The notes under the pieces were generated by a model. The model saw only the letters and a list, made by a program, of their open reading frames with translations, had not been told where the DNA came from and searched no databases. This document shows positions 1 through 8,596 of a stretch of 29,864 nt of DNA, piece by piece. Position 1 is the stretch's first letter; every line of letters starts with the position of its first letter. Position numbers and translations under genes: made by a program. Origin of the DNA: an uncultured Mycoplasmatota bacterium (GTDB lineage: Bacteria > Bacillota_I > Bacilli_A > RF39 > UBA660); assembly GCA_900546055.1 (NCBI GenBank), contig URBG01000019.1, positions 1-29,864 on the forward strand. The letters are read 5' to 3'.

Positions 1-335
<335 letters not shown>

Positions 336-411
336 CTATTAATTTTTCTTAAAGAGATTATTTTTAAAATCACATTATCATGTTTTCAGGGAATTATTTC
401 TCTATATTTAA

Positions 412-513
412 TTCGTGACGATAGCGAAGTGGATACACCTGTTCCCATCCCGAACACAGAAGTTAAGCACTTCAGCGCCGACAATAGTGTAAGCTAAGAT
501 AGGACGTCGCGAA
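412..513 (+). rRNA. 5S ribosomal RNA
   Basis: The sequence contains the conserved 5S core (GGATACACCTGTTCCCATCC, then GAACACAGAAGTTAAGC and CAGCGCCGA). The ends TTCGTGAC (412-419) and GTCGCGAA (506-513) pair to form helix I, which sets the limits. At about 102 nt it is shorter than the usual 115-120 nt. The shortening lies in the helix IV/V region after GCGCCGA, a feature known from Mollicutes and some reduced Bacilli. It belongs to the rRNA operon with the upstream 23S. Confidence 0.95.
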
Positions 514-527
514 TTTTTTTTTGCTTT

Positions 528-548
528 AAAGACTGTAAAGTCTTTTTT
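528..548 (+). terminator. rRNA operon terminator
   Basis: AAAGACT (528-534) pairs with AGTCTTT (539-545) across a 4-nt loop and is followed by a T run, just downstream of the 5S gene. The stem is short but correctly placed. Confidence 0.75.
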
Positions 549-706
549 ATTTGCCTTTAATTATTTAAAATACATATATCTCGTAATAATGTTACCTAAG
601 ACTAATAAATTATCTAGAAAAAATATTACTATTTTATTAATTTAAATATATTATTTATGCTTAAAATGTAAAAAATTGCCAAAGAAAAGTAAAATTTTTT
701 CTTAAA

Positions 707-961
707 TTATAAAATTTCTGAGCCCAATTCTTCAATGCAAAGTTTGTAAAACTCAATTTCCAAAACTAAAGATATTAACCAAAGCGTTCCTAGAGAAAAA
801 GTTTGATAAGTGTTATTTTCAATATTAGAAATAAATTGTTCTGAATAGTTGGCTTCAGCAGCTAGTTTAGCTTGAGTCCACCCTTTTTGCTTTCGATATT
901 TTTTAATATTTTTGCCTATAAAACTATAAACATAATTTTGATTATCTCTGTTCAATTTCAT
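707..961 (-). CDS. Small XRE-family helix-turn-helix regulator
   Basis: This 84-aa protein is essentially one HTH_3/XRE (Cro/CI type) DNA-binding domain. Residues ~15-55 show the usual pattern: NIKKYRKQKGWTQAKLAA, then SEQFISNIENN. The N-terminal 15 and C-terminal 25 residues are short extensions with no second domain, so no ligand or oligomerisation module is visible. It sits alone between the rRNA operon and the divergent tsaE operon. Its likely promoter is at 1038-1065. The Shine-Dalgarno match is weak (AAAGGTAG about 14 nt upstream of the ATG), so the start is less certain. The target genes cannot be read from the sequence; autoregulation is common in this family. The 193 bases between the 5S gene and this gene hold only the rRNA terminator and AT-rich sequence. 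Confidence 0.85.
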   Translation of the reverse strand: MKLNRDNQNYVYSFIGKNIKKYRKQKGWTQAKLAAEANYSEQFISNIENNTYQTFSLGTLWLISLVLEIEFYKLCIEELGSEIL

Positions 962-1037
962 AATACATCACTACTACCTTTGCTTTTATTAATGCTCATA
1001 TTTATAGCCATGGTTTATTTGCACTAAGTTAATCAAT

Positions 1038-1065
1038 AGTATAACTAAAATCAAAAACAAATCAA
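1038..1065 (-). promoter_or_regulatory. Promoter of the XRE regulator
   Basis: On the minus strand, TTGATT (1060-1065) and TATACT (1038-1043) are 16 bp apart. The site is ~75 bp upstream of the XRE start, leaving a fairly long leader. It lies back to back with the tsaE promoter. Confidence 0.5.
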
Positions 1066-1092
1066 GTGTTATATAAAAAGTCATAAAAACTA

Positions 1093-1122
1093 TTGTACAT
1101 CGCTCTATCTTTTTGATATAAT
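1093..1122 (+). promoter_or_regulatory. Promoter of the tsaE-tsaB-rimI-tsaD operon
   Basis: TTGTAC (1093-1098) and TATAAT (1117-1122) are 18 bp apart. Transcription would begin near 1129, just before the GGTGAT ribosome site. This argues against any start codon at 1121, which would overlap the -10 box. Confidence 0.65.
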
Positions 1123-1138
1123 GATTTTGGTGATAATA

Positions 1139-1588
1139 ATGGAATATAGATTAACAACACGTGGTGAAATGGAAACAATCGAGTTTGCCCAAAATTTAGA
1201 GTCAGAAAAATTTCCTAATATGATTATTTGCTTAAATGGCGAATTGGGAAGTGGAAAAACTGTTTTTACCAAAGGTTTTGCTAACGCTTTAGGGATTAGA
1301 GAAAGTGTTACCTCACCAACATTTACCATTATTAAAGAGTATGAAGGTGAATTACCACTATATCATATGGATGTTTATCGTTTAGATGGAAATACAGAAG
1401 GCGTAGGTATTGAAGAGTACTTTACTAAAGGTGGAGTAGTTATTATCGAATGGGCAAATACTATTAAAGATGTTTTACCAGAGAATAGACTAGATATAAA
1501 AATTAAAGTTGCTGGTGAGAATTCTCGCGTTCTAATAGTAACACCACATGGCAAAGAATACGAAGAACTATGTGAGGCCGTATTATGA
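1139..1588 (+). CDS. tsaE: tRNA t6A biosynthesis ATPase TsaE
   Basis: TsaE is the P-loop ATPase that works with TsaB and TsaD to transfer threonylcarbamoyl to A37 of ANN-decoding tRNAs in the cytoplasm. The Walker A loop GELGSGKT is at residues 34-41. The following SVTSPTFTIIKEYEG and the MDVYRLD motif are typical of the family. Length (149 aa) is normal. The ATG at 1139 is chosen because it follows a GGTGAT ribosome site; an upstream in-frame ATG at 1121 overlaps the -10 box. It is the first gene of the operon, and its stop overlaps the tsaB start (ATGA), implying translational coupling. Confidence 0.95.
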   Translation: MEYRLTTRGEMETIEFAQNLESEKFPNMIICLNGELGSGKTVFTKGFANALGIRESVTSPTFTIIKEYEGELPLYHMDVYRLDGNTEGVGIEEYFTKGGVVIIEWANTIKDVLPENRLDIKIKVAGENSRVLIVTPHGKEYEELCEAVL

Positions 1589-2190
1589 AATATTTATTCA
1601 TAGATTCAGCGACTGCTACTTTAGTGGTCGCTATTGTTATTAATGACGAAATAAAATATATTTTTAATGAAGAAACAGGCAAAGATATGTCATCTACTAT
1701 CATGATTAAAGTAGCAGAAGCTTTCAAAAAAACAGGAATAACTCCTCAAGAACTTGACAAAATTTTTGTAGTAACTGGTCCAGGATCTTTTACAGGAATT
1801 AGAGTTGGTTTAACTGTTGCTAAAACCATGGCGTGGTCTTTAAAAGTACCAATAGTTCCTATTTCTTCATTAGAAGTTATTGCTAGTGGCACACCTGCTA
1901 CCAATAATATTGCTTTAATTGATGCAAGACGTGGATTTGTTTATGCTGGAGGCTATAATGAAAATTTAGATAATACTTTTACTGATAGACATATTTTATT
2001 AGAAAACATAACTGAACTAGGCACATATGTTAGCTACGATGAATTACCTAATACTATTAAACCTAATATCGATGTCTTAAAAGTAATAAAAAAGCATGAA
2101 AAAGAAAATGGAATAAATCCTCATAGTATAAATCCAAACTATTTAAAACTTACCGAAGCTGAAGAGAATTTAAAGAAGAAAAATGATTGA
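1585..2190 (+). CDS. tsaB: tRNA t6A biosynthesis protein TsaB
   Basis: TsaB is the inactive TsaD-like partner that dimerises with TsaD in the t6A synthase. The ASKHA fold signature TGPGSFTGIR is at residues 64-73, followed by VGLTVAKTMAW. At 201 aa it is somewhat shorter than many TsaB proteins (~220-240); the shortening is in the C-terminal half, which is also the more divergent part. It overlaps tsaE by 4 nt and rimI by 8 nt, so the genes are tightly coupled. The TGA stop here is evidence for the standard bacterial code. Confidence 0.93.
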   Translation: MKYLFIDSATATLVVAIVINDEIKYIFNEETGKDMSSTIMIKVAEAFKKTGITPQELDKIFVVTGPGSFTGIRVGLTVAKTMAWSLKVPIVPISSLEVIASGTPATNNIALIDARRGFVYAGGYNENLDNTFTDRHILLENITELGTYVSYDELPNTIKPNIDVLKVIKKHEKENGINPHSINPNYLKLTEAEENLKKKND

Positions 2191-2581
2191 AGAAAAAACG
2201 CATAACGAAAACATTGATAAAATATTAAAAGAAAATTTTAAAGGTTACCAAGTGAGTAATGATCCTTATGAGAAAGTTGCAGTATACTCGCGTGATGGAA
2301 TTATAGGAATTATTTCATATAGTATTATTTATGAGCGTGCTGAAATTAATTATATTATTGTTACTGATTCCAATAGACATAACGGAATAGGTAGTAATCT
2401 ATTAGAATTTGCTTTAGCTGATATTGTTAAACATAACTGCCAAGTTATTTCCTTGGAAGTTGAAGAAAGTAATTTACCAGCAATTAATTTGTATTTAAAA
2501 TATGGCTTTATAAAAAAAGCACTTAGAGAGAATTATTATAAAAATAAAAACGCCATTTTAATGGTGAAAGAATTGAGGTGA
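2183..2581 (+). CDS. rimI: Ribosomal-protein-alanine N-acetyltransferase RimI
   Basis: This is a GNAT-fold acetyltransferase of 132 aa. The acetyl-CoA pyrophosphate loop is RHNGIG at residues 65-70, preceded by the beta-4 strand (INYIIVTDSN) and followed by the LEVEESNLPAINLYLKYGF stretch typical of RimI. RimI acetylates the N-terminus of ribosomal protein S18. Its place between tsaB and tsaD is the usual Bacillota order. It overlaps tsaB by 8 nt, and tsaD starts 4 nt after its TGA stop. Confidence 0.9.
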   Translation: MIEEKTHNENIDKILKENFKGYQVSNDPYEKVAVYSRDGIIGIISYSIIYERAEINYIIVTDSNRHNGIGSNLLEFALADIVKHNCQVISLEVEESNLPAINLYLKYGFIKKALRENYYKNKNAILMVKELR

Positions 2582-2585
2582 AAAT

Positions 2586-3587
2586 ATGGGAACATATATT
2601 TTAGCAATTGAATCAAGCTGTGATGAAACTAGCGCTTCTATTATTAAAGATGGTCGTGAAGAAATCGCGACAGTCGTATTATCACAAATGGATACTCATG
2701 CTAATTATGGGGGAGTAGTACCAGAAATTGCTAGTCGAATGCATATAGAAAATATAACTTTAGTATTAGAAGAAACATTAGCTAAAGCCAATATGACTAT
2801 GGATGATATTACTGCTATTGCTGTTACTTACGGCCCAGGATTAATTGGCTCATTGTTAATTGGTTTAATGGCCGCTAAAACATTAGCGTTTACCTATAAT
2901 AAGCCATTAGTCCCTGTTCATCATCATGCCGGACACATTTATGCTAATAACTTAGTTAAACCTTTAGAATTTCCTTTAATAGCTTTAGTTGTAAGTGGAG
3001 GGCATACTGATTTATTTTATATGCCTGAGGATTATAAATTTGAACATTTAGGCGGAACTTTAGATGACGCCGTTGGTGAAGCATATGATAAGGTTGCTAG
3101 GGTAATTAATGTTCCGTATCCAGGAGGACCGCTTGTCGATAAATTAGCCCATCAAGGTGAAGATACCTATAATTTACCGCTACCTTTAGATGATGATTCA
3201 TATAACTTTAGTTTTAGTGGAATAAAAAGTGCCGTTATAAACTTAGTTCATAACGAAAAGCAAAAAGGTCATGAAATAAATTCAGCTAATATGGCCTGTT
3301 CATTTCAGAATAGAGCAGTTCAAATATTAACTAAAAAAACTATGCACGCTCTAAAAGAATATGGTGTAGAAAACTTAATTGTTGCTGGTGGTGTTGCCGC
3401 TAATAGTGGTTTAAGAGAAAGCCTTACTAAAGAATGTCAAGCTAACAATATTAATTTAACAATTCCTGAAATTAAATATTGTACAGATAATGCTGCCATG
3501 ATTGGTGCCGCTGGCTACTATGCCTATAAACTAGGTAGAAGAGCAGGCTTAGATTTAAATGCTAAAGCTAACGATGAATTATATTAA
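2586..3587 (+). CDS. tsaD: tRNA N6-threonylcarbamoyltransferase TsaD
   Basis: TsaD is the catalytic subunit of the t6A synthase. The iron-binding motif HHHAGH is at residues 112-117, after the N-terminal IESSCDETSASI. VSGGHTDL and the GGTLDDAVGEAYDK motif follow. Length (333 aa) is normal. Start ATG 2586 has AGGTG upstream in the end of rimI. The last 42 coding bases recur as a fragment at 4353-4396, a sign that this gene's 3' end marks the edge of a rearranged locus. Confidence 0.97.
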   Translation: MGTYILAIESSCDETSASIIKDGREEIATVVLSQMDTHANYGGVVPEIASRMHIENITLVLEETLAKANMTMDDITAIAVTYGPGLIGSLLIGLMAAKTLAFTYNKPLVPVHHHAGHIYANNLVKPLEFPLIALVVSGGHTDLFYMPEDYKFEHLGGTLDDAVGEAYDKVARVINVPYPGGPLVDKLAHQGEDTYNLPLPLDDDSYNFSFSGIKSAVINLVHNEKQKGHEINSANMACSFQNRAVQILTKKTMHALKEYGVENLIVAGGVAANSGLRESLTKECQANNINLTIPEIKYCTDNAAMIGAAGYYAYKLGRRAGLDLNAKANDELY

Positions 3588-3589
3588 TT
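3546..3589 (+). repeat. Direct repeat A, copy 1 (3' end of tsaD)
   Basis: These 44 bases, the last codons of tsaD plus two bases, recur at 4353-4396 with a single difference (T at 3560, C at 4367). This copy is inside the intact gene. Confidence 0.95.
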
Positions 3590-3599
3590 GGAGGGGAAA

Positions 3600-4259
3600 A
3601 TGATAAATTATATTTGTGATGGTAATACAAAAGGTTATATAGCTGAAGTTGACAATATAATAAAAAATTGCAAAAAAGAAATATTAGACTTTTTTGATAA
3701 AAATAGTTTAGATTTAAATTGTACAGTATATATTTATGATACAAAGCAAGAACTAATAGAAAAATTAAATAAACGTGGCTTTGGTAAATTTCCTGATTAT
3801 ATGTGTGCGTGTTTTAAAGATGAAGATAATTCATTAAATTTTTATGAACCACCTGAAGAAAGTGAAAATGATTGGACAAAAGAAGAATATAAAAAAGTTA
3901 TATTTCATGAACTCATTCATGCAATTCACTATAATTTATATGGAACACAACCCGAATGGCTTTGTGAAGGGATTGCTAAGTATTTAGATGGCACTTATAA
4001 AAAAGGCATAAAATATTTGCTTGAAAATTATATTATTAACAATCAAATACCTAAATTTGAAGAACTACAAAATGAGTTTGGCTACCATGAATATGATAGC
4101 TATGATTATGCCTATTTAATGGTAAGCTATTTAATTGAAACATTAGGCAAAAAAACATTTTTAGCCTTATTATATGATAATGAGCAAATAAATAATATAG
4201 ATAAAGACTTAATTCAAAAATCTATCAATTATTATAAAAATAAATATGATTTAAAATAA
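3600..4259 (+). CDS. HExxH metallopeptidase-like protein, cytoplasmic
   Basis: This 219-aa protein has a zincin motif HELIH at residues 103-107 and a likely third ligand or second motif EWLCEG (E123) 16 residues later. This arrangement fits the gluzincin/MA clan (peptidase MA-like domain). There is no signal peptide or membrane segment. The start at 3600 is supported by GGAGGGG (3590-3596); the in-frame TTG at 3588 would abut the tsaD stop. It follows tsaD by 12 nt, so it may be read from the same transcript, but this position is a rearranged locus and the gene may be cargo rather than an ancestral operon member. Its substrate cannot be read from the sequence. Confidence 0.75.
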   Translation: MINYICDGNTKGYIAEVDNIIKNCKKEILDFFDKNSLDLNCTVYIYDTKQELIEKLNKRGFGKFPDYMCACFKDEDNSLNFYEPPEESENDWTKEEYKKVIFHELIHAIHYNLYGTQPEWLCEGIAKYLDGTYKKGIKYLLENYIINNQIPKFEELQNEFGYHEYDSYDYAYLMVSYLIETLGKKTFLALLYDNEQINNIDKDLIQKSINYYKNKYDLK

Positions 4260-4288
4260 AAACTCTCTATTTTTTGGAGAGCTTTTTT
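4258..4288 (+). terminator. Terminator after the peptidase gene
   Basis: CTCTC (4263-4267) pairs with GAGAG (4277-4281), followed by a T run. It is a diverged copy of the terminator at the end of the ABC permease gene (7063-7094), so it came with the duplicated segment. Confidence 0.7.
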
Positions 4289-4352
4289 CTAAAGTAAAAA
4301 TTAAATATACATTACATTAGCCACAGTTACAAGCAGGATTCATATTACTACT
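4258..4352 (-). pseudogene. Remnant of the ABC permease 3' end (repeat B, copy 1)
   Basis: These 95 bases align with 7063-7162, the terminator and last ~30 codons of the ABC permease, at roughly 77% by eye with about five gap positions. The gaps break the reading frame and there is no start codon, so this is a dead fragment. It ends at the sequence TTACTACT, after which the tsaD fragment begins with no spacer. Confidence 0.85.
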
Positions 4353-4396
4353 GGCTTAGATTTAAACGCTAAAGCTAACGATGAATTATATTAATT
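4353..4396 (+). repeat. Direct repeat A, copy 2 (tsaD 3' fragment)
   Basis: This stretch is identical to tsaD 3546-3589 except for one base and includes the tsaD stop codon. It is joined directly to the permease fragment that ends at 4352. It has no start codon and is not a gene. Confidence 0.93.
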
Positions 4397-4399
4397 ATA

Positions 4400-4425
4400 A
4401 AAAGACTATTAAGCAATAGTCTTTT
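4400..4425. terminator. Bidirectional terminator after the beta-helix gene
   Basis: AAAAGACTATT (4400-4410) and AATAGTCTTTT (4415-4425) form a perfect 11-bp stem with loop AAGC. A and T runs lie on both sides. It sits just past the stop of the minus-strand beta-helix gene. Confidence 0.8.
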
Positions 4426-4438
4426 GTTATATAGTAAT

Positions 4439-6998
4439 TTAACAATAAGGGTTAAAAACATACCCAATCTTGCATTTGCATCCTTCTATAATTTCCCATC
4501 GAGCAGTTAAATAAATATTACCTGTAGACCCTTGTGGAATATTCGTAACCAAATTACCATTATCATCATACCATCCTAAAAATAAAACCCCAGGCCGTGA
4601 AGATGGCGCTGTCAAAATAATTGTTGGAGTATTCTCAGTGTATGTACTTGGATTAGTATGATTTGTCCCGTGCAGGTTATAGTAGGTAATAGTAAAAATT
4701 GGCGCTTCTCTAGGAACTAGAACAATCTCTGTATTATTGTTATATAACAATAGGTCCCAATTTTCAAAACCGACTGGTGGTTTTAAAAAAGCTTTTAAAT
4801 CATTATCAGTTAATATATGGTGAGTTTCCGTTGCTTCAGCAACAACTATGGGAGCCAAAGCAATATTTGGTGCCACATAATTACTATTATCAATTTGAAT
4901 AGATGATCCAGAAACAAGGGCATTAGTTATTTTAGCTACCGCATTGCGATTATATATGTATAATCCATTTTTAATATCGCGATTATCTTGAACATAAATA
5001 TTAGCGCTGTTATAAATACCTGGAGCAATATCAGTAGCTACATTGTCATATATTAAAGCATCTGACGAAATATATAAATTAGTTTCCATTGTAAATGCCT
5101 CCTCCGACTTTAGCGCTATTACTGTAAATCCTACCACCAGAAAAAGTAAATGTACTATTTTTATTATATACTCCGCCACCATAATTGGCTTCATTATTAT
5201 GAATAGTGCCATTGTAAATTGTTAACCATGCATTTTCGCCAGTACTTATACCACCACCAAATTTCAGTGCTTTATTATAAGCTATTTCTGTGTTGTCAGC
5301 AATAGTCACATTCCCAGGAATAATCGATATGCCTCCACCGTGATTACCAAAATCACTATCTATCTGATATGCTGAATTATTTAAAATCTTAACATTGTCA
5401 AAAAGCGATAGATGCCCTTCTTCACTATTAAAATAAATGCCCCCACCATTTCCTGCTTTAGTTTCATTATTGTTAATCTCAGTAGTTCCATTTAAAATAA
5501 GGTTAGTATTAGTTCCCCCAGACCAAATGCCACCCCCACTATTTTCATTTACAAGATTATTATTAATTTTTGAGTCGCTAATTGTTGAATTAATAACACC
5601 ATCACCCGATGACATTCTAATGCCACCGCCTTGACCTTCAGCGTAGTTATCACTAATATTGCATAAATTAATATTAGTTGTTACTATTCCTGCAGAACTA
5701 TTAGTTATAAATATTCCCCCACCATAATTATTTGAATTATTTTTTATAATATCACAATTACTAATAGATATATTACCTTCATTTCCTAATGAAAGGAGAA
5801 TACCGCCACCATTGGTCCCTGAAACATTATTATTAATTTCACATTGAATTATATTTACAACAGAATTATTGCCGTTATCAAAAAGGTATAAAGCTCCACC
5901 CGTTGCTGTAGCATCATTGCCTTCAAACTTTGTTTCAGTGATAGATAGATAAAATGATTTATCCGTACTAACATTATTGATCCAAATAGCACCACCACTG
6001 CCACTTGCCCCGTTTGTTGCTTTATTTTCGGAAAACAGACATTTGAGCATTTCCATACCACTAGTAATAGGCGATAAAATATATATAGCTCCGCCAGTTC
6101 CGGCTTGATTGCTAGTAAAAATAGTCCCTGAAAAACTGTTAATATTTTGATATGAATATATAGCTCCGCCTAAGTTTGTTGCATAATTATTATTCATAGT
6201 TACTTGGTCGGTCATTATAATGTTGTCGTTTTGTGAAGTTCCATAAAAGAAAATGCCCCCGCCATGGTTTCCAGCTTGATTATTACTGACATTAACGCTA
6301 TTGCTTAAGTATAAAGTAACAGCTGAAGTATTATCATTTAAATTTGAAGTATATATGCCTCCACCATTGGCCCTTGCATTGTTGTTTACAACTTGTGAGT
6401 TTTCCTTAATTTCAACGAAATTATTAAAACCTGGTTCATAAACTCTAAAATAAATGCCTCCACCATAGTTGGCTTCATTATTTTCTATAATCGCATTGCC
6501 GCCAATTGAAAGAGCCTCTCCACTATTTCTTACAGAAACCATAATTGCGCCGCCATTAGTTCTTGAATAGCAGCCTCTTATAGCAGAATTACCATTCATC
6601 TCTAAAATATTTATGTATGAAGTACTACCATATAAATAAATAGCTCCACCATCACTATATGAATTATTATTTTGTAAAACAGATCCATCATGTAAATTAA
6701 CGCGACCACCAGTTACATATATTAAGGCTCTGTTGGCCGTGTTATCTATTGAATGATTATCTTTATCACCATCTAAAATTATATTCTCTAATGTTAAAAC
6801 TGCTCCATTTATAACTCTGAACATAAAAGAAAAGTAGCTATAATTTTTACTTATTATATTTTTTGATAGGCTACTGATAGTTACATTGTAACTAATATTA
6901 ACTTGTGAATTAATTGAAAAATCAGAGATCACTTCAATTTGGGCCTCTTTAGAATTTAAAGCTGCTTGAAGTTCTGCCTGATTTGAAACTTGAATCAT
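4439..6998 (-). pseudogene. Beta-helix repeat (adhesin-like) protein with a frameshift
   Basis: The gene encodes ~850 aa if read through one frameshift. The first ~640 residues are right-handed beta-helix repeats with recurring GGGIY/GGAIY and NN(S/A)A motifs, as in Chlam_PMP-type and other polymorphic surface proteins. Near 5079-5092 the first frame ends with GGGIYNGN and a stop, while the next frame carries on at once with TNLYISSDALIYDN, the same repeat pattern. One extra base (or two missing) in GGAAACT would restore the frame. The C-terminal part holds an InlB_B/Listeria-Bacteroides repeat (ITYYNLHG to YLTARWE) and ends in a Cys-containing tail. No signal peptide, TM anchor or LPXTG motif is seen. 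Start ATG 6998 follows AGGTGA. It lies in the rearranged tsaD/permease locus and is probably accessory cargo. Confidence 0.8.
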
Positions 6999-7062
6999 AA
7001 AAATCACCTAAATTATTATATGTTGAAAAACAAAATGATAGTGGGGCATAATTTATTATATT

Positions 7063-7094
7063 AAAAACTCTCTATTTTTTAGAGAGTCTTTTTT
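7063..7094. terminator. Terminator at the end of the ABC permease gene
   Basis: ACTCTC (7067-7072) pairs with GAGAGT (7082-7087), with A/T runs on both sides. It overlaps the last codons of the permease gene and could work in both directions. Confidence 0.75.
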
Positions 7095-7162
7095 CTAAGA
7101 AAAGAATTAAATAATACATTACGCTAGCCATTACTGCAAGTAAGATAATTCCCGTTACTACT
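7063..7162 (-). repeat. Repeat B, copy 2 (intact permease 3' end)
   Basis: This is the parent sequence of the fragment at 4258-4352. It contains the terminator and the last ~30 codons of the permease gene. Confidence 0.85.
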
Positions 7163-7860
7163 AAGTTAAGATTAAACACTTGGGAACCATACATAATTAA
7201 ATAACCAACACCAGCTTTTGAAACTAAGAATTCACCCATAATAACTCCGATGAAGGTTAAACTTAAATTAACTTTAAGAACCCCAATAATATTTTTAAAA
7301 TTGCTTGGTAAAATCAACTTCAAGAATATTTGCCTTGGACTTGCCTTAAAACTTTGCAATAATCTAATTTTATTAGGATCAGTATTAGTGAAAGCTTGAT
7401 GAACATCCATAATCGTAATAATTACCGAAATAAATAAGGCCATCAATATAATAGAACCAGTACCAGCTCCCGCAATTATAATAATAATTGGGCCTAAAGA
7501 AACTTTAGGTAAACTATTCAATACTGTTAAATATGGATCCAATACTTTAGCTAAAAATTTAAAACGCCAAAGTAAAGTTGCCACAACAATTCCTATTAAA
7601 GTTCCGACTACAAAACTAACCATTACTTCATAAAAAGTTACCCATATATGATGAAATAAAGAACCATCATTATATAAGCTAATAATCGTTGTTACAATCG
7701 CTTTTGGACTAGAAGATATAAATGTATTAATCCACCCAAAATCAGCCGCTATTTGCCATAAAACAATAAGTAAAACGATAATAATTATCTGTGTGAAACG
7801 AATTAAAAATTTATTTAATCTTATCTTTCGAAGATAAGCCTTATGTTCTGCACTAAACAT
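7072..7860 (-). CDS. ABC transporter permease, SsuC/TauC/ThiX type
   Basis: This is the membrane subunit (~262 aa, about six TM segments) of an importer in the nitrate/sulfonate/taurine/thiamine-precursor group (BPD_transp_1). The EAA-like cytoplasmic loop that docks on the ATPase is at LLQSFKASPRQIFLKLILPS. TM segments are clear at the N-terminus (IIIIVLLIVLWQIAADF) and C-terminus (VTGIILLAVMASVMYYLILF). ATG 7860 is preferred, with GGAAGG ~12 nt upstream; an in-frame TTG at 7869 is the alternative. It overlaps the ATPase gene and is the last gene of the operon. The substrate cannot be told. Its partner binding protein is broken (see 9371-13014). Confidence 0.9.
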   Translation of the reverse strand: MFSAEHKAYLRKIRLNKFLIRFTQIIIIVLLIVLWQIAADFGWINTFISSSPKAIVTTIISLYNDGSLFHHIWVTFYEVMVSFVVGTLIGIVVATLLWRFKFLAKVLDPYLTVLNSLPKVSLGPIIIIIAGAGTGSIILMALFISVIITIMDVHQAFTNTDPNKIRLLQSFKASPRQIFLKLILPSNFKNIIGVLKVNLSLTFIGVIMGEFLVSKAGVGYLIMYGSQVFNLNLVVTGIILLAVMASVMYYLILFLEKRLSKK

Positions 7861-8596
7861 GATAATCAATATCCTTCCATATTAGGTCATAGTATTTGGC
7901 AAACTCTTTAGCTTTACGGTTGTTAATGGGTGTACTTTTGTCAGAAAGTTTAATTTCATAAATATTTTTAATAACGCTTGGTCTTTGTGAAAGGACAATT
8001 ACTTTATCAGCCATGCTTATAGCCTCACTAATATCATGAGTTACCATAATCGCACTCTTTTTTTCTTTTTTAATAATCTTATAAACATCGTCTGAAACTG
8101 CTAAACGAGATTGATAGTCTAAAGCACTAAATGGTTCATCCAAAAATAATAAATCAGGTTTTGTTGCCAAAGTTCTTATTAAAGAAACCCTTTGCCTCAT
8201 TCCCCCAGATAGATTAGATGGATGAGCATCCATAAACTCCTCAAGGCCATAAGTTTTAAGTAAATGCTTAACATATTCTTTATTTTCTTTACTTACCTCA
8301 CCATTTAATTCTAAACCGAGTAGACAATTTTTAAATATAGTTTCCCACTCAAATAAATTGTCTCCTTGTAACATATATCCAAATTTTAAACTAGGATCAA
8401 CTTCAATTTCCCCACTTGAAGCATCATCTAGACCACATAGTATTGATAATATAGTTGACTTGCCGCAACCACTTGGTCCGACAATTGCGATAAATTCGCC
8501 TTCTTTTAAATTAAAAGAAAAATCATCAACAGCTAAAGTTTCTCCTTGTTTAGTGTGATAAATTTTTCTTAAGTTTCTTACCTTTAAAATATCCAT
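7853..8596 (-). CDS. ABC transporter ATP-binding protein, SsuB/TauB/ThiZ type
   Basis: This 247-aa nucleotide-binding subunit has Walker A GPSGCGKST (residues 40-48), a Q-loop in GYMLQGDNLFEW, the signature LSGGMRQR (129-136), Walker B FLDEP (151-155) and the switch His in MVTHDISEA. The pattern fits the nitrate/sulfonate importer group. It overlaps the permease start by 8 nt and shares one base with the end of the binding-protein gene, so the order was binding protein, ATPase, permease. After the upstream insertion, its transcription must come through the element or from an internal promoter that I do not see. Confidence 0.92.
   Translation of the reverse strand: MDILKVRNLRKIYHTKQGETLAVDDFSFNLKEGEFIAIVGPSGCGKSTILSILCGLDDASSGEIEVDPSLKFGYMLQGDNLFEWETIFKNCLLGLELNGEVSKENKEYVKHLLKTYGLEEFMDAHPSNLSGGMRQRVSLIRTLATKPDLLFLDEPFSALDYQSRLAVSDDVYKIIKKEKKSAIMVTHDISEAISMADKVIVLSQRPSVIKNIYEIKLSDKSTPINNRKAKEFAKYYDLIWKDIDYHV

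Noticed and set aside
514..706. tRNA genes after the 5S gene.
   Set aside because: No cloverleaf or CCA-ended structure with the conserved T-loop (GTTCGA) is seen; the stretch is AT-rich with one terminator.
1121..1138. Earlier start codon for tsaE at 1121.
   Set aside because: It overlaps the TATAAT box at 1117-1122 and has no ribosome site, whereas ATG 1139 has GGTGAT.
2188..2190. Possible Mollicutes-type code with TGA as tryptophan.
   Set aside because: tsaB and rimI end at TGA exactly where their families end, and Trp is written TGG in the genes checked.
4353..4396. A second, short tsaD-like gene.
   Set aside because: Only 44 bases with no start codon; it is a duplicated gene end.
5079..6998. 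The regular spacing of similar short motifs across this stretch looked at first like a CRISPR or tandem DNA array.
   Set aside because: The repeats are protein repeats (GGGIY/GGAIY) with degenerate codons, not identical DNA repeats with spacers of fixed length.
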